From contig CAAFYX010000055.1 in assembly GCA_900767375.1 (NCBI GenBank), positions 1 to 29,473 on the forward strand: a stretch of DNA of 29,473 bases, written 5' to 3'. This stretch comes from Rikenellaceae bacterium (lineage in GTDB: Bacteria > Bacteroidota > Bacteroidia > Bacteroidales > UBA932). The notes below the pieces were generated by a model, which made no database searches, was not told the DNA's origin, and was given only the letters and a program-made list of their open reading frames with translations. This document shows positions 7,129-16,394 of the stretch, one piece after another. Positions within the stretch are counted from its first letter, which is position 1, and the number at the start of each line of letters is the position of its first letter. The translations under genes and the position numbers were made by a program.

Positions 7129-8508
7129 CTATAGCAATTTGGCGGCAATTTCGGACAGTTCGCTTCTCTCCCCCTTCCTGAGGAAGACATGCTCGAACAG
7201 TCTCTGTCCGACCATCTTCTGGCCCAGATGCGTCAAGCCGTTGGACCACTGGTCCAGATAAGGCTGGTCGATCTGGAAGATATCGCCGGTGAATACCATC
7301 TTCGTCCCTTCTCCGGCACGGGTGATTATGGTCTTTATCTCGTGCGGCGTCAGGTTCTGGGCCTCGTCGATGATAAAGAACGCCTTCCCCAGACTCCTGC
7401 CCCTGATATAAGCCAGCGGGGAGATGACGAGCTTCTCGTCCTTCAGGAGTCCCTCAATCTTGAGGGCTTCCTTCGAAGTCGGACGGAACTGTGCCTTGAT
7501 TACATTGAGATTGTCCATCAGCGGCTGCAGGTACGGGCTCATCTTGGTCTTCTGGTCACCCGGAAGGAATCCGATGTCCTGATTGCCCAGTATCACCGTC
7601 GGTCTGGAAAGGATGATCTGGTCGAAGTCACGCTCCTGCTCGAGCGCTGCCGCCAGTGCCAGGAGGGTCTTGCCGGTACCGGCCCCTCCCGTCAGGGAGA
7701 CGAGCTGGATGTTCTTGTTCAGACAGGCATCCAGGGCGAACTTCTGCTCATCGTTGCGCGGGCGTATGCCATACGCCTCGCGGGTGCGCACGAGCGCCAC
7801 CTTCTTTCTGGAGGCATCGTACCGCGCGGTAACCTTCTCTTCCGAAGAGCCCTTCCACGAAAACTTGAAAAGCTGGTTTGCAAACGGCTCCTTGGACAGG
7901 AAATCCTTCCAGTCGATGCAGTTGTCCTGTCCGTAGGCCAGAGCCTGCAGGAGCGAGGAATCGAGCTCCATCTCGATGACCTCCTTCTCCGCGCCCTCGA
8001 CCTTCGCCTCCTCCACCTTGTCGGTGAGGTAGTCCTGAACCTCCATTCCAGCCGCCTTGGACTTCATGCGGAGATTCACGTCCTTGGTCACAAGGGCAAC
8101 GAAAGTCCCAGGGTTGTGATCGCGCACCCACATCGCTGTAGCCAGGATCCTGTGGTCCTGTATGTCATCCTTGAAGAAATCCTTGAAACCGTCGGAAAAA
8201 GGATGGTTCGGCTCTATCTTTATGTTTCCCAGGCCCTTGCCGATAGGGACTCCGTCCTTTCCGAACATCCTCCCTTCCGTAAGGCGGTCTATCTCGCGCA
8301 CGAAACCCCTGGCATTGAAGGCCAGTGCGTCGTTTCCTTTCTTGAACTTGTCCAGCTCCTCGATGACCGCGATCGGGATCACGAGGTTATTGTCCTGGAA
8401 CTTCCTGATGGCTTTGTAATCGTGCAGGATGATGTTAGTGTCCAGCACAAAAATCTTAGGTTTCCCTCCGGATTTCTTTCCGGTCGGGACATTTGCATAT
8501 TTGGCCAT
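7129..8508 (-). CDS. phoH: PIN-PhoH protein (PhoH2-type RNA helicase/ribonuclease)
   Basis: PhoH-like P-loop ATPase with an N-terminal PIN ribonuclease domain; proteins of this PhoH2 architecture have been shown elsewhere to unwind and cut RNA. The PIN domain (about 18-165) shows the acidic residues expected at the nuclease site: Asp23 in FVLDTNIILHD, Glu50/51, and Asp143 in TKDVNLR. The PhoH domain (about 250-455) has Walker A GGAGTGKT (274-281), Walker B FFIIDEAQN (377-385) and the sensor-like FTGDIFQID. The length of 459 residues fits. It begins 12 nt after the stop of the upstream AIR-synthase-like gene, so the two are probably cotranscribed. The long plus-strand frame opposite this gene is antisense noise. 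Confidence 0.95.
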   Translation of the reverse strand: MAKYANVPTGKKSGGKPKIFVLDTNIILHDYKAIRKFQDNNLVIPIAVIEELDKFKKGNDALAFNARGFVREIDRLTEGRMFGKDGVPIGKGLGNIKIEPNHPFSDGFKDFFKDDIQDHRILATAMWVRDHNPGTFVALVTKDVNLRMKSKAAGMEVQDYLTDKVEEAKVEGAEKEVIEMELDSSLLQALAYGQDNCIDWKDFLSKEPFANQLFKFSWKGSSEEKVTARYDASRKKVALVRTREAYGIRPRNDEQKFALDACLNKNIQLVSLTGGAGTGKTLLALAAALEQERDFDQIILSRPTVILGNQDIGFLPGDQKTKMSPYLQPLMDNLNVIKAQFRPTSKEALKIEGLLKDEKLVISPLAYIRGRSLGKAFFIIDEAQNLTPHEIKTIITRAGEGTKMVFTGDIFQIDQPYLDQWSNGLTHLGQKMVGQRLFEHVFLRKGERSELSEIAAKLL

Positions 8509-8520
8509 ATAATAATGTGG

Positions 8521-9660
8521 TTAGTCCTCCCCTTCGGAACTGCGGCTGCTGATCAGCGACTCCAGGATGCGGCGTACGCCCGAAGTCTCGGAAACGGACG
8601 CCTCCACTCCACCCTTGCAAGGATGGCCCAGCGGATAGAACGCCACATCCTGCAGCAGCAGTTCTGCATCCACATAGTCGTAGTCGCCGTCCGCGATCTG
8701 TATCAGCACACCCGGCACCTCCGAGAACAGCAGCCTGACGATGTCGCCCTCCCCTGTCGCACGGGCAAGGTCCGCCAGATCGGCGGAAATGCCGACACCC
8801 TCCGAGGCCATATCCTTCAGCGCGGAGTAAAGTCCTCCCTCCCCCACAGTGGTCCCGGCCAGCACGATGCCGTCCTCCACCAGCTCCCTCACAACTTCAT
8901 AACAGTCAATGAAATAGTCCGCGTCCAGGATCTGTGGCGCTACAGCGCCCGACACGCCCAGAACCTGGGCGAGCCTCGATGCCCCCAGCCGGTACACACA
9001 GTTCTCGAACGGTATATAAATCAGCCAGCTCTGCGCATCGTCCTGCATCTTAGACGGGGCGAAAGCGCTTCTGCCCATCTTCGGGTGCTCCGTCCTGAAC
9101 GGGAGCTCCCCGAAGAAATCCTCCTCACCCTCATCACCCTTCTGCGGCGTAAGGACGGCGCTGACACCGATGCACGACTCCCCGGACGTCTCATCAAAGG
9201 AATAATCGGCAATCCTCAGACCCAGAAGGTCAATGTAATCGGCTGAGGCGGCCACGGACGAGTAGAACGCGGTCATCGACCCTATCCTCCCGGTGTTCCA
9301 CCTCCAGCCGATCTTCAGGGCGAGGTCATCCAGACGGAAATGGCCGCGCCTCCAGATGGCGTCAATCAGCGAAAACGCTATATGGGTCTTTGCATATGTC
9401 TCCGGAAACGCTGTCGGAAAGACTTTCTCCTCCAGGGCCTGGATGCTTCGCCAGTAATCCTCCACTCCGGAAGGATCGGTGACGCAGGGCTTGAGGGCGG
9501 GATCCAGGGTCTCGTCCACCACCGGCTCATAATCGGCGGAGGAGTCAGAAGGCGCCGGGGCCGAAGCCAGGCAGGCATCGAGCATCCTGGCGGGGGTCAG
9601 GTCCTGACGGATACCGTCAATGATATACTCCGAGTACAGAGCAGAAGTCTTTTCGTTCAT
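8521..9660 (-). CDS. AIR-synthase/PurL-related protein of unknown role
   Basis: 379 residues, no signal peptide or membrane segment. The C-terminal half resembles the PurM/PurL C-terminal fold: GEGGLYSALKDMASEGVGIS (273-292) occupies the place of the SDGGLAVALAEMA helix of formylglycinamidine ribonucleotide synthase, and LFSEVPGVLIQI (311-322) the place of the LFSE(S)PGR strand. SMTAFYSSVAASADYIDLLGLRIADYSF (128-155) is a further conserved-looking block. The N-terminal glutamine-channelling and ATP-site features of a full PurL are absent, so it is unlikely to carry out the purine step; a binding or regulatory role is possible but unproven. It is the first gene of a pair with phoH (12-nt gap) and is served by a promoter at 9681-9711. 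The fold assignment is by eye. Confidence 0.7.
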   Translation of the reverse strand: MNEKTSALYSEYIIDGIRQDLTPARMLDACLASAPAPSDSSADYEPVVDETLDPALKPCVTDPSGVEDYWRSIQALEEKVFPTAFPETYAKTHIAFSLIDAIWRRGHFRLDDLALKIGWRWNTGRIGSMTAFYSSVAASADYIDLLGLRIADYSFDETSGESCIGVSAVLTPQKGDEGEEDFFGELPFRTEHPKMGRSAFAPSKMQDDAQSWLIYIPFENCVYRLGASRLAQVLGVSGAVAPQILDADYFIDCYEVVRELVEDGIVLAGTTVGEGGLYSALKDMASEGVGISADLADLARATGEGDIVRLLFSEVPGVLIQIADGDYDYVDAELLLQDVAFYPLGHPCKGGVEASVSETSGVRRILESLISSRSSEGED

Positions 9661-9680
9661 AGAAATGAGCTATTATGCGG

Positions 9681-9711
9681 TAAAAATAACTAAATTTGGA
9701 TTCAGTTGCAA
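9681..9711 (-). promoter_or_regulatory. Promoter of the AIR-synthase-like gene and phoH
   Basis: On the minus strand TTG (9711-9709) is followed after 20 nt by TATTTTTA (9688-9681), one mismatch from TAnnTTTG. The predicted start lies about 15 nt before the ATG at 9660. It overlaps the divergent folC promoter. Confidence 0.5.
9691..9698 (+). promoter_or_regulatory. folC: folC promoter (-7 box)
   Basis: TAAATTTG is an exact TAnnTTTG match 22 nt before the ATG at 9721. The predicted start is near 9703-9705, which supports that ATG and argues against the in-frame TTG at 9706. No TTG lies at the -33 position. Confidence 0.5.
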
Positions 9712-9720
9712 ACATTTGAC

Positions 9721-11034
9721 ATGGACTCGGCATTATACGACAAAAAACTTGAAGAACTGTTCGTTCGCTTCCCTTCAGTACAGAAAGTAGGATTCACAGA
9801 CGCATACAAGCCAGGGCTCGCCCACATGGAGGAGTTCTGCGCCCTGCTCGGACATCCGGACAAGGAATACAGGACCATCCACGTAGCCGGCACAAACGGC
9901 AAAGGCTCGGTCGCTAACATGCTCGCCTGCGCGCTGGCGGCCACGGGGCTGAGGGTCGGCCTCTACACCTCGCCGCACATCCTCGACTTCAGGGAGAGGA
10001 TGCGCGTCATAGAGGGCACAGGCCCCGCGGCGCTGATTTCCAGGGAGGACGTCTGGCAGTTCATCTGCACATACGGGGAGGATTTCGACAGGCTCGACCT
10101 TTCATTCTTCGAAATCACCACCGGGATGGCGTTCAAGTGGTTCGCAGACCGGAAGGTGGACCTGGCGGTCATCGAGGTGGGCCTGGGCGGCAGGCTTGAC
10201 AGCACGAACATCATCACCCCGGAACTCTCCATCGTCACCAGCATCGGGCTGGACCACTGCGCGATGCTGGGAGACACGCGCGAAGCCATTGCCGCCGAAA
10301 AGGCGGGGATATTCAAGCCGGGAGTGCCGGCGCTGGCGGGAACGCGCGATTCTCAGACCGCGCCCGTCTTCGAAAGGATCGCCCTTGCCCATGGCTGCCC
10401 GCTGACCTTCGCCTCTGACAATGAGCCCGAGGGCTGGAGCCGGAGTGCGGACATCCTGGAGAGGATGGACCTGCAGGGCGGATACCAGAAGGAGAATCTC
10501 CGCACCGTAATGACGGCTCTGGGGATTCTTGGGATCGATTTCAATGCTGATGTGCGCGAAGCCATTGTCCATACCGCAGCGAGGATGGACTTCGGCGGGC
10601 GCTGGCAGAAGCTCCAGGAGCGCCCGGACGTCATTTGCGACATCGGGCACAACCCACCGGCGCTGAAGAAGAATTTCGCCCAGCTGGAGGAGTATCTCAC
10701 GCGCGGGCGTTATGCGCGCATAATAATAGTCTATGGCGTGATGGCCGACAAGGATCTGGACGGGATCCTGCCTCTGATGCCTCTGGAAGCCACATATATC
10801 ACAGTGGCGCCCGGAACTTCACGGGCAATGAGGAGCGACGTCCTGTACGGGCGCTGCCTGGAGGGACTGACCGCCCGGGGAGTCAGCCCGGACCGCGTAA
10901 TAAACGGCGGGACAGTGGCTGACGGAGTGTCACTCGCACTGGAAATGGCAGCCACAGATCCTGACAATACGCTGATTTACATAGGTGGCAGTACTTTTGT
11001 AGTATCGGAAGCCACGCCCCTGTTTAAAATTTAA
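9721..11034 (+). CDS. folC: Folylpolyglutamate synthase / dihydrofolate synthase
   Basis: Mur-ligase-family enzyme that adds glutamate to dihydropteroate or tetrahydrofolate with ATP. Read from ATG 9721 it has 437 residues, a normal length. It contains the P-loop block TIHVAGTNGKGSVANMLA, the following YTSPHILDFRERM, the DLAVIEVGLGGRLDSTNI block that binds Mg and substrate, the SIGLDHCAMLGDT motif, and the C-terminal-domain signature DIGHNPPALK. An in-frame TTG at 9706 would add five residues but coincides with the predicted transcription start. The next gene begins 12 nt after the stop, so the macroglobulin-like gene is probably read from the same mRNA, although no functional link is known. 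Confidence 0.97.
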   Translation: MDSALYDKKLEELFVRFPSVQKVGFTDAYKPGLAHMEEFCALLGHPDKEYRTIHVAGTNGKGSVANMLACALAATGLRVGLYTSPHILDFRERMRVIEGTGPAALISREDVWQFICTYGEDFDRLDLSFFEITTGMAFKWFADRKVDLAVIEVGLGGRLDSTNIITPELSIVTSIGLDHCAMLGDTREAIAAEKAGIFKPGVPALAGTRDSQTAPVFERIALAHGCPLTFASDNEPEGWSRSADILERMDLQGGYQKENLRTVMTALGILGIDFNADVREAIVHTAARMDFGGRWQKLQERPDVICDIGHNPPALKKNFAQLEEYLTRGRYARIIIVYGVMADKDLDGILPLMPLEATYITVAPGTSRAMRSDVLYGRCLEGLTARGVSPDRVINGGTVADGVSLALEMAATDPDNTLIYIGGSTFVVSEATPLFKI

Positions 11035-11046
11035 CCAGTAAAGAAT

Positions 11047-14000
11047 ATGAAGCGGTTCCTTTCAATCACATTACTTATCATCTCAATATCAGGATTGTTT
11101 GCAATGGAAAAAATAAAAGTCAAGAATACCGGAGCCGCTGACAAGGCCTCCGTGGAAAAGCTGTGGAAGGACTACGAGGCCGCACAGAGCTCCGACAGGC
11201 CCGAAAGGCAGCTGGAGATACTTTCCGCGATAAAGAAGGAGACGGCGCGTCTCCGTATGCCATGGGACTTCTACAGGGCGGGACAGCTGTATGTGAACGT
11301 AGCCCTGTCGCGTGACTGGAAGCTGCGCGACAGCCTCAGGGCAGCGTTCAAGAAGGAGATAGAGGAGTTTGACGAGCCGGTGATGACATACTATGACGGG
11401 AGATTCACCGGCACTGCGAAGAAGGACTTCGCAGTCACGCATCGCGCAGAACTCGAACGGGGCAGAAACACGGGCTTCTGGGAGAACGACGGCAACTTCT
11501 GCGGAAGGTCCTTCGGAGCGGCACTGCTGAAATTCACCGAAAACGACTACCAGTACGTCCTCTGGTCGATGGGAGAGAAGGAACTGCTCGCGGAAGCGCT
11601 GGGAGACAAATACCCGTGCGCACAACTGCTGGAGTTCGAGTCCCTTCTGAGGCTCGACGAGTTCAGGCGCAAGGAATACCTTGAGGAATTCGCTAAAAAA
11701 TATGACGGCAAGGCCGTGGCACTGCTCGCCAAGGAGGAGCTGCTGCAGATGGAGTTCTCCGACCTCGTGAGGAATGACGCGGAATCAGAAAAGTACAAGG
11801 CGCTCCGTGCCAGATGCGCAGGATTCGAGAAGGAGCGGGCAGGATACACCGGAGACGGGAGGATCATTGCGGACTGCTGCACCCGGGTCGCCGGCCTGAT
11901 AGAGGAGATGGACAGCCGGAATCTCTCTTTCAGCATCACGGACGGCGTCCTGGAGCTCTCGCTCAGGAATCTCGACGGAGCCGACCTCACTGTCAAGAAC
12001 GGCAAGTCCACTGTCCTCAGCACACGGCTGGACAACACGTCGGGGAGCTACTATGCCTCCGACACAGTCCGCTTCACCCTTCCTGACCTGAGCGACGGCG
12101 AGTACACGGTGACCTGCCGTAACGGGAAGACAAAGCAGGAGGAGACATATCAGAAATATTCCCTCTCCATGTCTCTCAGGCACGATGCCGAAGGTTTCTC
12201 GGCAGTCGTAGCGGACGCTGTAAGCGGAGAGCCCGTCAGCAAGGCTGATTTCACGCTCTACAAAGAAGACAAGGTGATGGATGAGCTCAAGGACGTATCT
12301 CTGGACGGATTCACAAGGCTTCCGGCCACCTTCTTCGCCCGTATGGACGACAGGAAATGGGAATTCCGTCTGGAATGCAGCCTCAGGGACTCCGACGGGA
12401 AACTGCGGAAGACCAGGAAGTGCAGCATAAACGAGTCATACAGGAGAGACGGAATAACTTATGACAGGGCGTACGCCCAGCTCTTCGTGGACCGCTCCGC
12501 CTTCAGTCCGGACGACACAGTCCGTTTCAAGGCCGTCCTCTACCACGGAGACCAGCAGCACGGGTTCAAGGCCCAAGAAGCCGGCCACAAGTTCCAGGTG
12601 AGCCTTTTCAACGCCGAAAACGAGCTTCTGGAGACCCGGGACCTCACCACCGGTGAGTTCGGCTCCGCAGCCGGATCGTTCGTACTGAAGCGCGGACAGC
12701 GCAACGGCAGCTACAGGCTTTCCATCATCGACGGCGGCTCAATCCTTGCCGAGCGCAGCGTCACCGTGGACGATTTCGTCCTGCCGTCATTCGAGCTGAC
12801 CTTCGACCCTGACGACAAGCTGTTCTTCCCTGGGGACGAAGTCACCGTCAGCGGAAAGCTCCAGAGTTTCTCCGGCCACTCCCTCTCCTCCGCCGACATA
12901 CGCTGCATCGTCACCTGCAACGGAAACAGTGTTCTGGACAAAGCCCTGAAACCGGAAAGCGACGGAACGTTCACCATCGCCTTCCCGTCGGAGAAAAACG
13001 ACTGGCAGTCATTCAACATCGAGGTCCGCGTGACCGACGTCACGGGAGAGACGCTCGAATGGAGCACCTCCAGGACCGTCAGGACAAACATACCTTTCAG
13101 CGCCAGCCTGGTGAACCGGTCTGACGCCACCCTCTCCCTTTCAAAGGTACACGAATATGTCCCGGATGAGAGCTACAGCAACGTCACCACAGACAGCGAC
13201 CTCTTCATCATAAAGCTCAAGAACAGCGACTGGAGGACCGCCGAGCTCGACAGGCCTACGCTCCGCATAACCTACACGCTCTCGCTGAACGGGCAGACCA
13301 TAGCCGAAGGAACTGCCCGGCCGGGTGAGGAGCTCAGGCTCGACACCTCCCCGCACCCGTCCGGCCTCTACACTTTCAGCGCCAAGGCTTCAGACACCGA
13401 CATCTACGGCAATACCCGCAAGGCCACCGTCATTCTCGACATCCTTAAGGTCAATGACAATGACAACGCCCTCTTCTGCGATGTCACATACCTGTATAAG
13501 GTCATCGATGACGGCAATGGCAGCGTCGGCCTCCTCATAGGCTCCACCGAAGGCCCTGTCTGGGCCTGCGTGGACCTCTACGGAGCCGACAACAGGCTCC
13601 TCGGCTCCCGCTTGGTGCATCTGACAGGCGGGAAAGGCAAGGCCGGGTCCCTGGAGAAGGTCACCTTCGGGTGGGATGGCAGCTGGTCCGACATCGTCAG
13701 GATCTATGTCATCTATTTCAAGAAATACCGCCAGTATACGTTCCAGCACGACTTCGACAGGAGTGCGGAACGCACGGCCCTACCGCTGTCATTCACAAGG
13801 TTCGTCGACAGGACCACCCCGCGCAGTCAGGTATCCCTGGAAATTGCCACAGCTCCCGGAGTGGAGTGCGCCGCGACAGTCTTCGACAAAAGCACGGAAG
13901 CCATTGCCGCCAATATATGGAAAAAACTCCCGCAGCACTCCCCTGAGAGGCCGACGGTAAGCTTCTCCACCGTCACCGGAAGCAACGGCCTGGAATACTC

Positions 14001-16170
14001 CCCTCGCTACCGCTTGGCAGCGACCAAGGGTGCTCCATCCCCTGAGCCTATGGTCATGGAGGAGACCTACCAGGCAAACGATATGGTAGCGATGGGCTCT
14101 ATGGCAGAAGCGGAGGAGCTGGACCTCGAAAATGTATCAGTCCGCGAGAACTTCGCCAACACCATTGCCTTCGAGCCTTTCCTCAGGTCCGACAACGAAG
14201 GTATGATACGCTTAGAAATGGCAGCTTCGGACAAGCTGTCCACATACTATGTCCAGCTCTTCGCACATGACAAGGATATGAACAATGCTGCATTGCGCCG
14301 CGAAATGATGGTCACCATCCCTGTAAAGGTCGCCGTCACCGAGCCTCAGTTCCTGTACAGCGGGGATCTCTACAATGTGAAGGCTTCGCTCTCCAGCAAT
14401 GCCGCGGAAAGCATTTCCGGAACCCTCAGAGTGGATTTCTACGACGGTGGCGAATACAAGGGGAAGGCTCCGTTCAAGAGCCTGTCAAAGAAAGTCGAAG
14501 TGGGAGCGATGAGTTCGCTCGCAGAGGAATTCCCTATTGAGGTCACGTCAGTGGATGCCCTGGGTATGCTCGTAAGCTTCATCGCCGACGACAAGTCAGC
14601 GGGGTCAGATGCAGTCTTCGTGACCGTCCCCGTCCTGCCTGCAGAACAGACCATCACCGAGGCCCATTCCTCCATCCTCCATACCGGAGAGTCCAGGGAA
14701 AGCCTGCTTCTGGAGCTGAGTTCGCAGTTCGTCAACGGAACGGCAGATGATGCCCGCATGAATGAAATATCCGTCCTCGACATGGTCAGAGAGGCCATCC
14801 CGACCAAGGTGGAACCGGCCTCGGAAAATGTCCTTGACCTTTCCGAAGCCCTGTATGCCAGACTTCTGGCAGCCAGCCTCGGCTCCCCTGCCGCCAGCCG
14901 GGCATCAATGTCGAATGAAACCATTCTCTCAAAGATAGACGGATGCAGGAATCCTGACGGCGGATACGCCTGGTTCAAGGACATGGAAAGCGCCCCTGTC
15001 ATCACAGCGGTCCTGCTGCAACGCTATGCCGGTCTGAAGAGCCGGGAGATCGACACGGGCGGGATCAAGGAGGAGAACGTCACCGATGCCGTGAAATATC
15101 TGGATTCCTCATATTTCAGCGCCGGCGGGCGTCCTGTCTGGAGAGGTGGAATCACCTTCGAGCAGTACATCTCCGTCAGGTCGATGTTCCCTGAGGTTCC
15201 GTTCAGTGCAAAGGATGCGGACAAGACGAAACTGAAGGACTTCAAGAAAGAGGTCAAGGAGTTCCTCACTCCGTCCAAGGAACGCGGACTGAACGGACAG
15301 ATCCTCCGCAAGGCACGCCGCATACGCACGCTCCTGAACCTTTCCGGCTCAGAAAACGGAAAAGCCCTGGCGCAGGCCTGGGGTATAAAGTTCAACACTT
15401 TGAACAGACTCCGCTCCTCATGCAATGCCGACCTGGAGTCCCTCCAGGAGTACGCCATCGCCCACAGGAGCGGAGGCTGGTACTACCCGAACGCCGTTAT
15501 GCCGCTGCGGGGGCTGCTCGAAAGCGAGGCCTACGCGCACTCCTTCATCGCAGACCTCTTCAAGGACTGCGGCATCCAGGACACTGTAGCAGAAGGGATA
15601 CGCCTGTGGCTGATGATTCAGAAGGAGACTCAGGACTGGGATGATGACCCGGCTTTCGTTGAAGCCATCGCCACCATAATGGACGCATCACAGGCAACAC
15701 TGGGTACAAAGGTCATAACCCTTGCCAAGAACTTCACAAAGCCTTTCAGCGAGATAGAATCCAGCGGGAACGGCATGACCATCGAGTGCCATTACCTTCT
15801 CGACGGAAAGGAAATATCCGAAGGGCAGAAACTTGAAGCAGGAGACAGGATAACCGCCGAATACAGGATATGGAACGAGGAAAACCGCAGTTTCGTAAGG
15901 CTCACCGCCTACAGGCCGGCAGCCTTCAGGCCTGTAGAACAACTGTCCGGTCCGGCACACAGCTTCATCTACAGGGGATATAGAAGCGTACTGAAGGAGC
16001 GCACGGAGTTCTGGTACGAGTCCTATCCGGAGGAAATCACCACCGTGACCGAGGATCTCTTCGTCACACAGGCCGGCACCTTCCAATGCCCGGCCCTCGT
16101 CATCGAGTCCCTCTACGCCCCTCACTACCGCGCCAACTCCGATTCAAAGAATAATACTGTCGTAAAATAA
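11047..16170 (+). CDS. Alpha-2-macroglobulin-like surface/periplasmic protein without thioester
   Basis: 1707 residues with an N-terminal signal peptide (about 1-19, ending SGLFA) and no lipobox Cys. The N-terminal third is unassigned. An MG2-like block, YAQLFVDRSAFSPDDTVRF, starts near 476. The macroglobulin core block (ENFANTIAFEPFLRSDNEG, then LSTYYVQLFAHD) lies near 1035-1080. The C-terminal part contains a helical domain with GCRNPDGGYAWFKDM near 1297, as in bacterial alpha-2-macroglobulins. The CGEQ thioester motif of protease-trapping members is absent. An acidic, Met-rich segment at about 999-1032, just before the core block, is where a bait region would lie. Known relatives trap proteases or guard the envelope; without the thioester any trapping would have to be non-covalent. 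It follows folC by 12 nt, and no clear terminator lies directly after it. Confidence 0.88.
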   Translation: MKRFLSITLLIISISGLFAMEKIKVKNTGAADKASVEKLWKDYEAAQSSDRPERQLEILSAIKKETARLRMPWDFYRAGQLYVNVALSRDWKLRDSLRAAFKKEIEEFDEPVMTYYDGRFTGTAKKDFAVTHRAELERGRNTGFWENDGNFCGRSFGAALLKFTENDYQYVLWSMGEKELLAEALGDKYPCAQLLEFESLLRLDEFRRKEYLEEFAKKYDGKAVALLAKEELLQMEFSDLVRNDAESEKYKALRARCAGFEKERAGYTGDGRIIADCCTRVAGLIEEMDSRNLSFSITDGVLELSLRNLDGADLTVKNGKSTVLSTRLDNTSGSYYASDTVRFTLPDLSDGEYTVTCRNGKTKQEETYQKYSLSMSLRHDAEGFSAVVADAVSGEPVSKADFTLYKEDKVMDELKDVSLDGFTRLPATFFARMDDRKWEFRLECSLRDSDGKLRKTRKCSINESYRRDGITYDRAYAQLFVDRSAFSPDDTVRFKAVLYHGDQQHGFKAQEAGHKFQVSLFNAENELLETRDLTTGEFGSAAGSFVLKRGQRNGSYRLSIIDGGSILAERSVTVDDFVLPSFELTFDPDDKLFFPGDEVTVSGKLQSFSGHSLSSADIRCIVTCNGNSVLDKALKPESDGTFTIAFPSEKNDWQSFNIEVRVTDVTGETLEWSTSRTVRTNIPFSASLVNRSDATLSLSKVHEYVPDESYSNVTTDSDLFIIKLKNSDWRTAELDRPTLRITYTLSLNGQTIAEGTARPGEELRLDTSPHPSGLYTFSAKASDTDIYGNTRKATVILDILKVNDNDNALFCDVTYLYKVIDDGNGSVGLLIGSTEGPVWACVDLYGADNRLLGSRLVHLTGGKGKAGSLEKVTFGWDGSWSDIVRIYVIYFKKYRQYTFQHDFDRSAERTALPLSFTRFVDRTTPRSQVSLEIATAPGVECAATVFDKSTEAIAANIWKKLPQHSPERPTVSFSTVTGSNGLEYSPRYRLAATKGAPSPEPMVMEETYQANDMVAMGSMAEAEELDLENVSVRENFANTIAFEPFLRSDNEGMIRLEMAASDKLSTYYVQLFAHDKDMNNAALRREMMVTIPVKVAVTEPQFLYSGDLYNVKASLSSNAAESISGTLRVDFYDGGEYKGKAPFKSLSKKVEVGAMSSLAEEFPIEVTSVDALGMLVSFIADDKSAGSDAVFVTVPVLPAEQTITEAHSSILHTGESRESLLLELSSQFVNGTADDARMNEISVLDMVREAIPTKVEPASENVLDLSEALYARLLAASLGSPAASRASMSNETILSKIDGCRNPDGGYAWFKDMESAPVITAVLLQRYAGLKSREIDTGGIKEENVTDAVKYLDSSYFSAGGRPVWRGGITFEQYISVRSMFPEVPFSAKDADKTKLKDFKKEVKEFLTPSKERGLNGQILRKARRIRTLLNLSGSENGKALAQAWGIKFNTLNRLRSSCNADLESLQEYAIAHRSGGWYYPNAVMPLRGLLESEAYAHSFIADLFKDCGIQDTVAEGIRLWLMIQKETQDWDDDPAFVEAIATIMDASQATLGTKVITLAKNFTKPFSEIESSGNGMTIECHYLLDGKEISEGQKLEAGDRITAEYRIWNEENRSFVRLTAYRPAAFRPVEQLSGPAHSFIYRGYRSVLKERTEFWYESYPEEITTVTEDLFVTQAGTFQCPALVIESLYAPHYRANSDSKNNTVVK

Positions 16171-16221
16171 GCGGCACACATCTGTTCCGACGGTAGTTTT
16201 AACAATTACTTGCCCTGATTC

Positions 16222-16257
16222 GCGACTGCAAAGAATTACCACTTTCTTTGCAGTCGC
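16222..16257. repeat. Perfect 14-bp-stem hairpin, copy 1 of a conserved-loop pair
   Basis: GCGACTGCAAAGAA (16222-16235) is perfectly complementary to 16244-16257 around the loop TTACCACT. It lies 51 nt after the macroglobulin-like gene. No T-tract follows, so it is not a standard terminator, though it could protect the mRNA 3' end. Confidence 0.8.
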
Positions 16258-16294
16258 AATCAATATTTAATACAAATACCCTCAAATTACGTTC

Positions 16295-16328
16295 TGAGTG
16301 CAAAGAATCGCCATATTCCATGCACTCA
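16295..16328. repeat. Hairpin, copy 2 of the conserved-loop pair
   Basis: TGAGTGCA (16295-16302) pairs with TGCACTCA (16321-16328). Inside it GAAT (16305-16308) pairs with ATTC (16315-16318), leaving a small AA/CA internal loop. The upper part (TGCAAAGAATnnCCAnnTTC) matches copy 1, while the outer stem differs. Confidence 0.7.
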
Positions 16329-16394
16329 ACAATCTTCATAGGTCAAATCACGGAAACCGTCGCCCTGTTTTGGCATTAACCTTCGACTTTTGGT

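Noticed and set aside
7189..9246. A 685-codon plus-strand open frame opposite phoH and the AIR-synthase-like gene
   Set aside because: It spans two well-supported minus-strand genes and their junction, with no recognisable domain; a codon-bias shadow.
16203..16217. A 15-base match (CAATTACTTGCCCTG) to the 3' end of ppdK at 4313-4327, with partial similarity beyond it
   Set aside because: One 15-base repeat in a window of this size is close to what chance gives; it could be a gene fragment carried along by a rearrangement, but the evidence is too thin.
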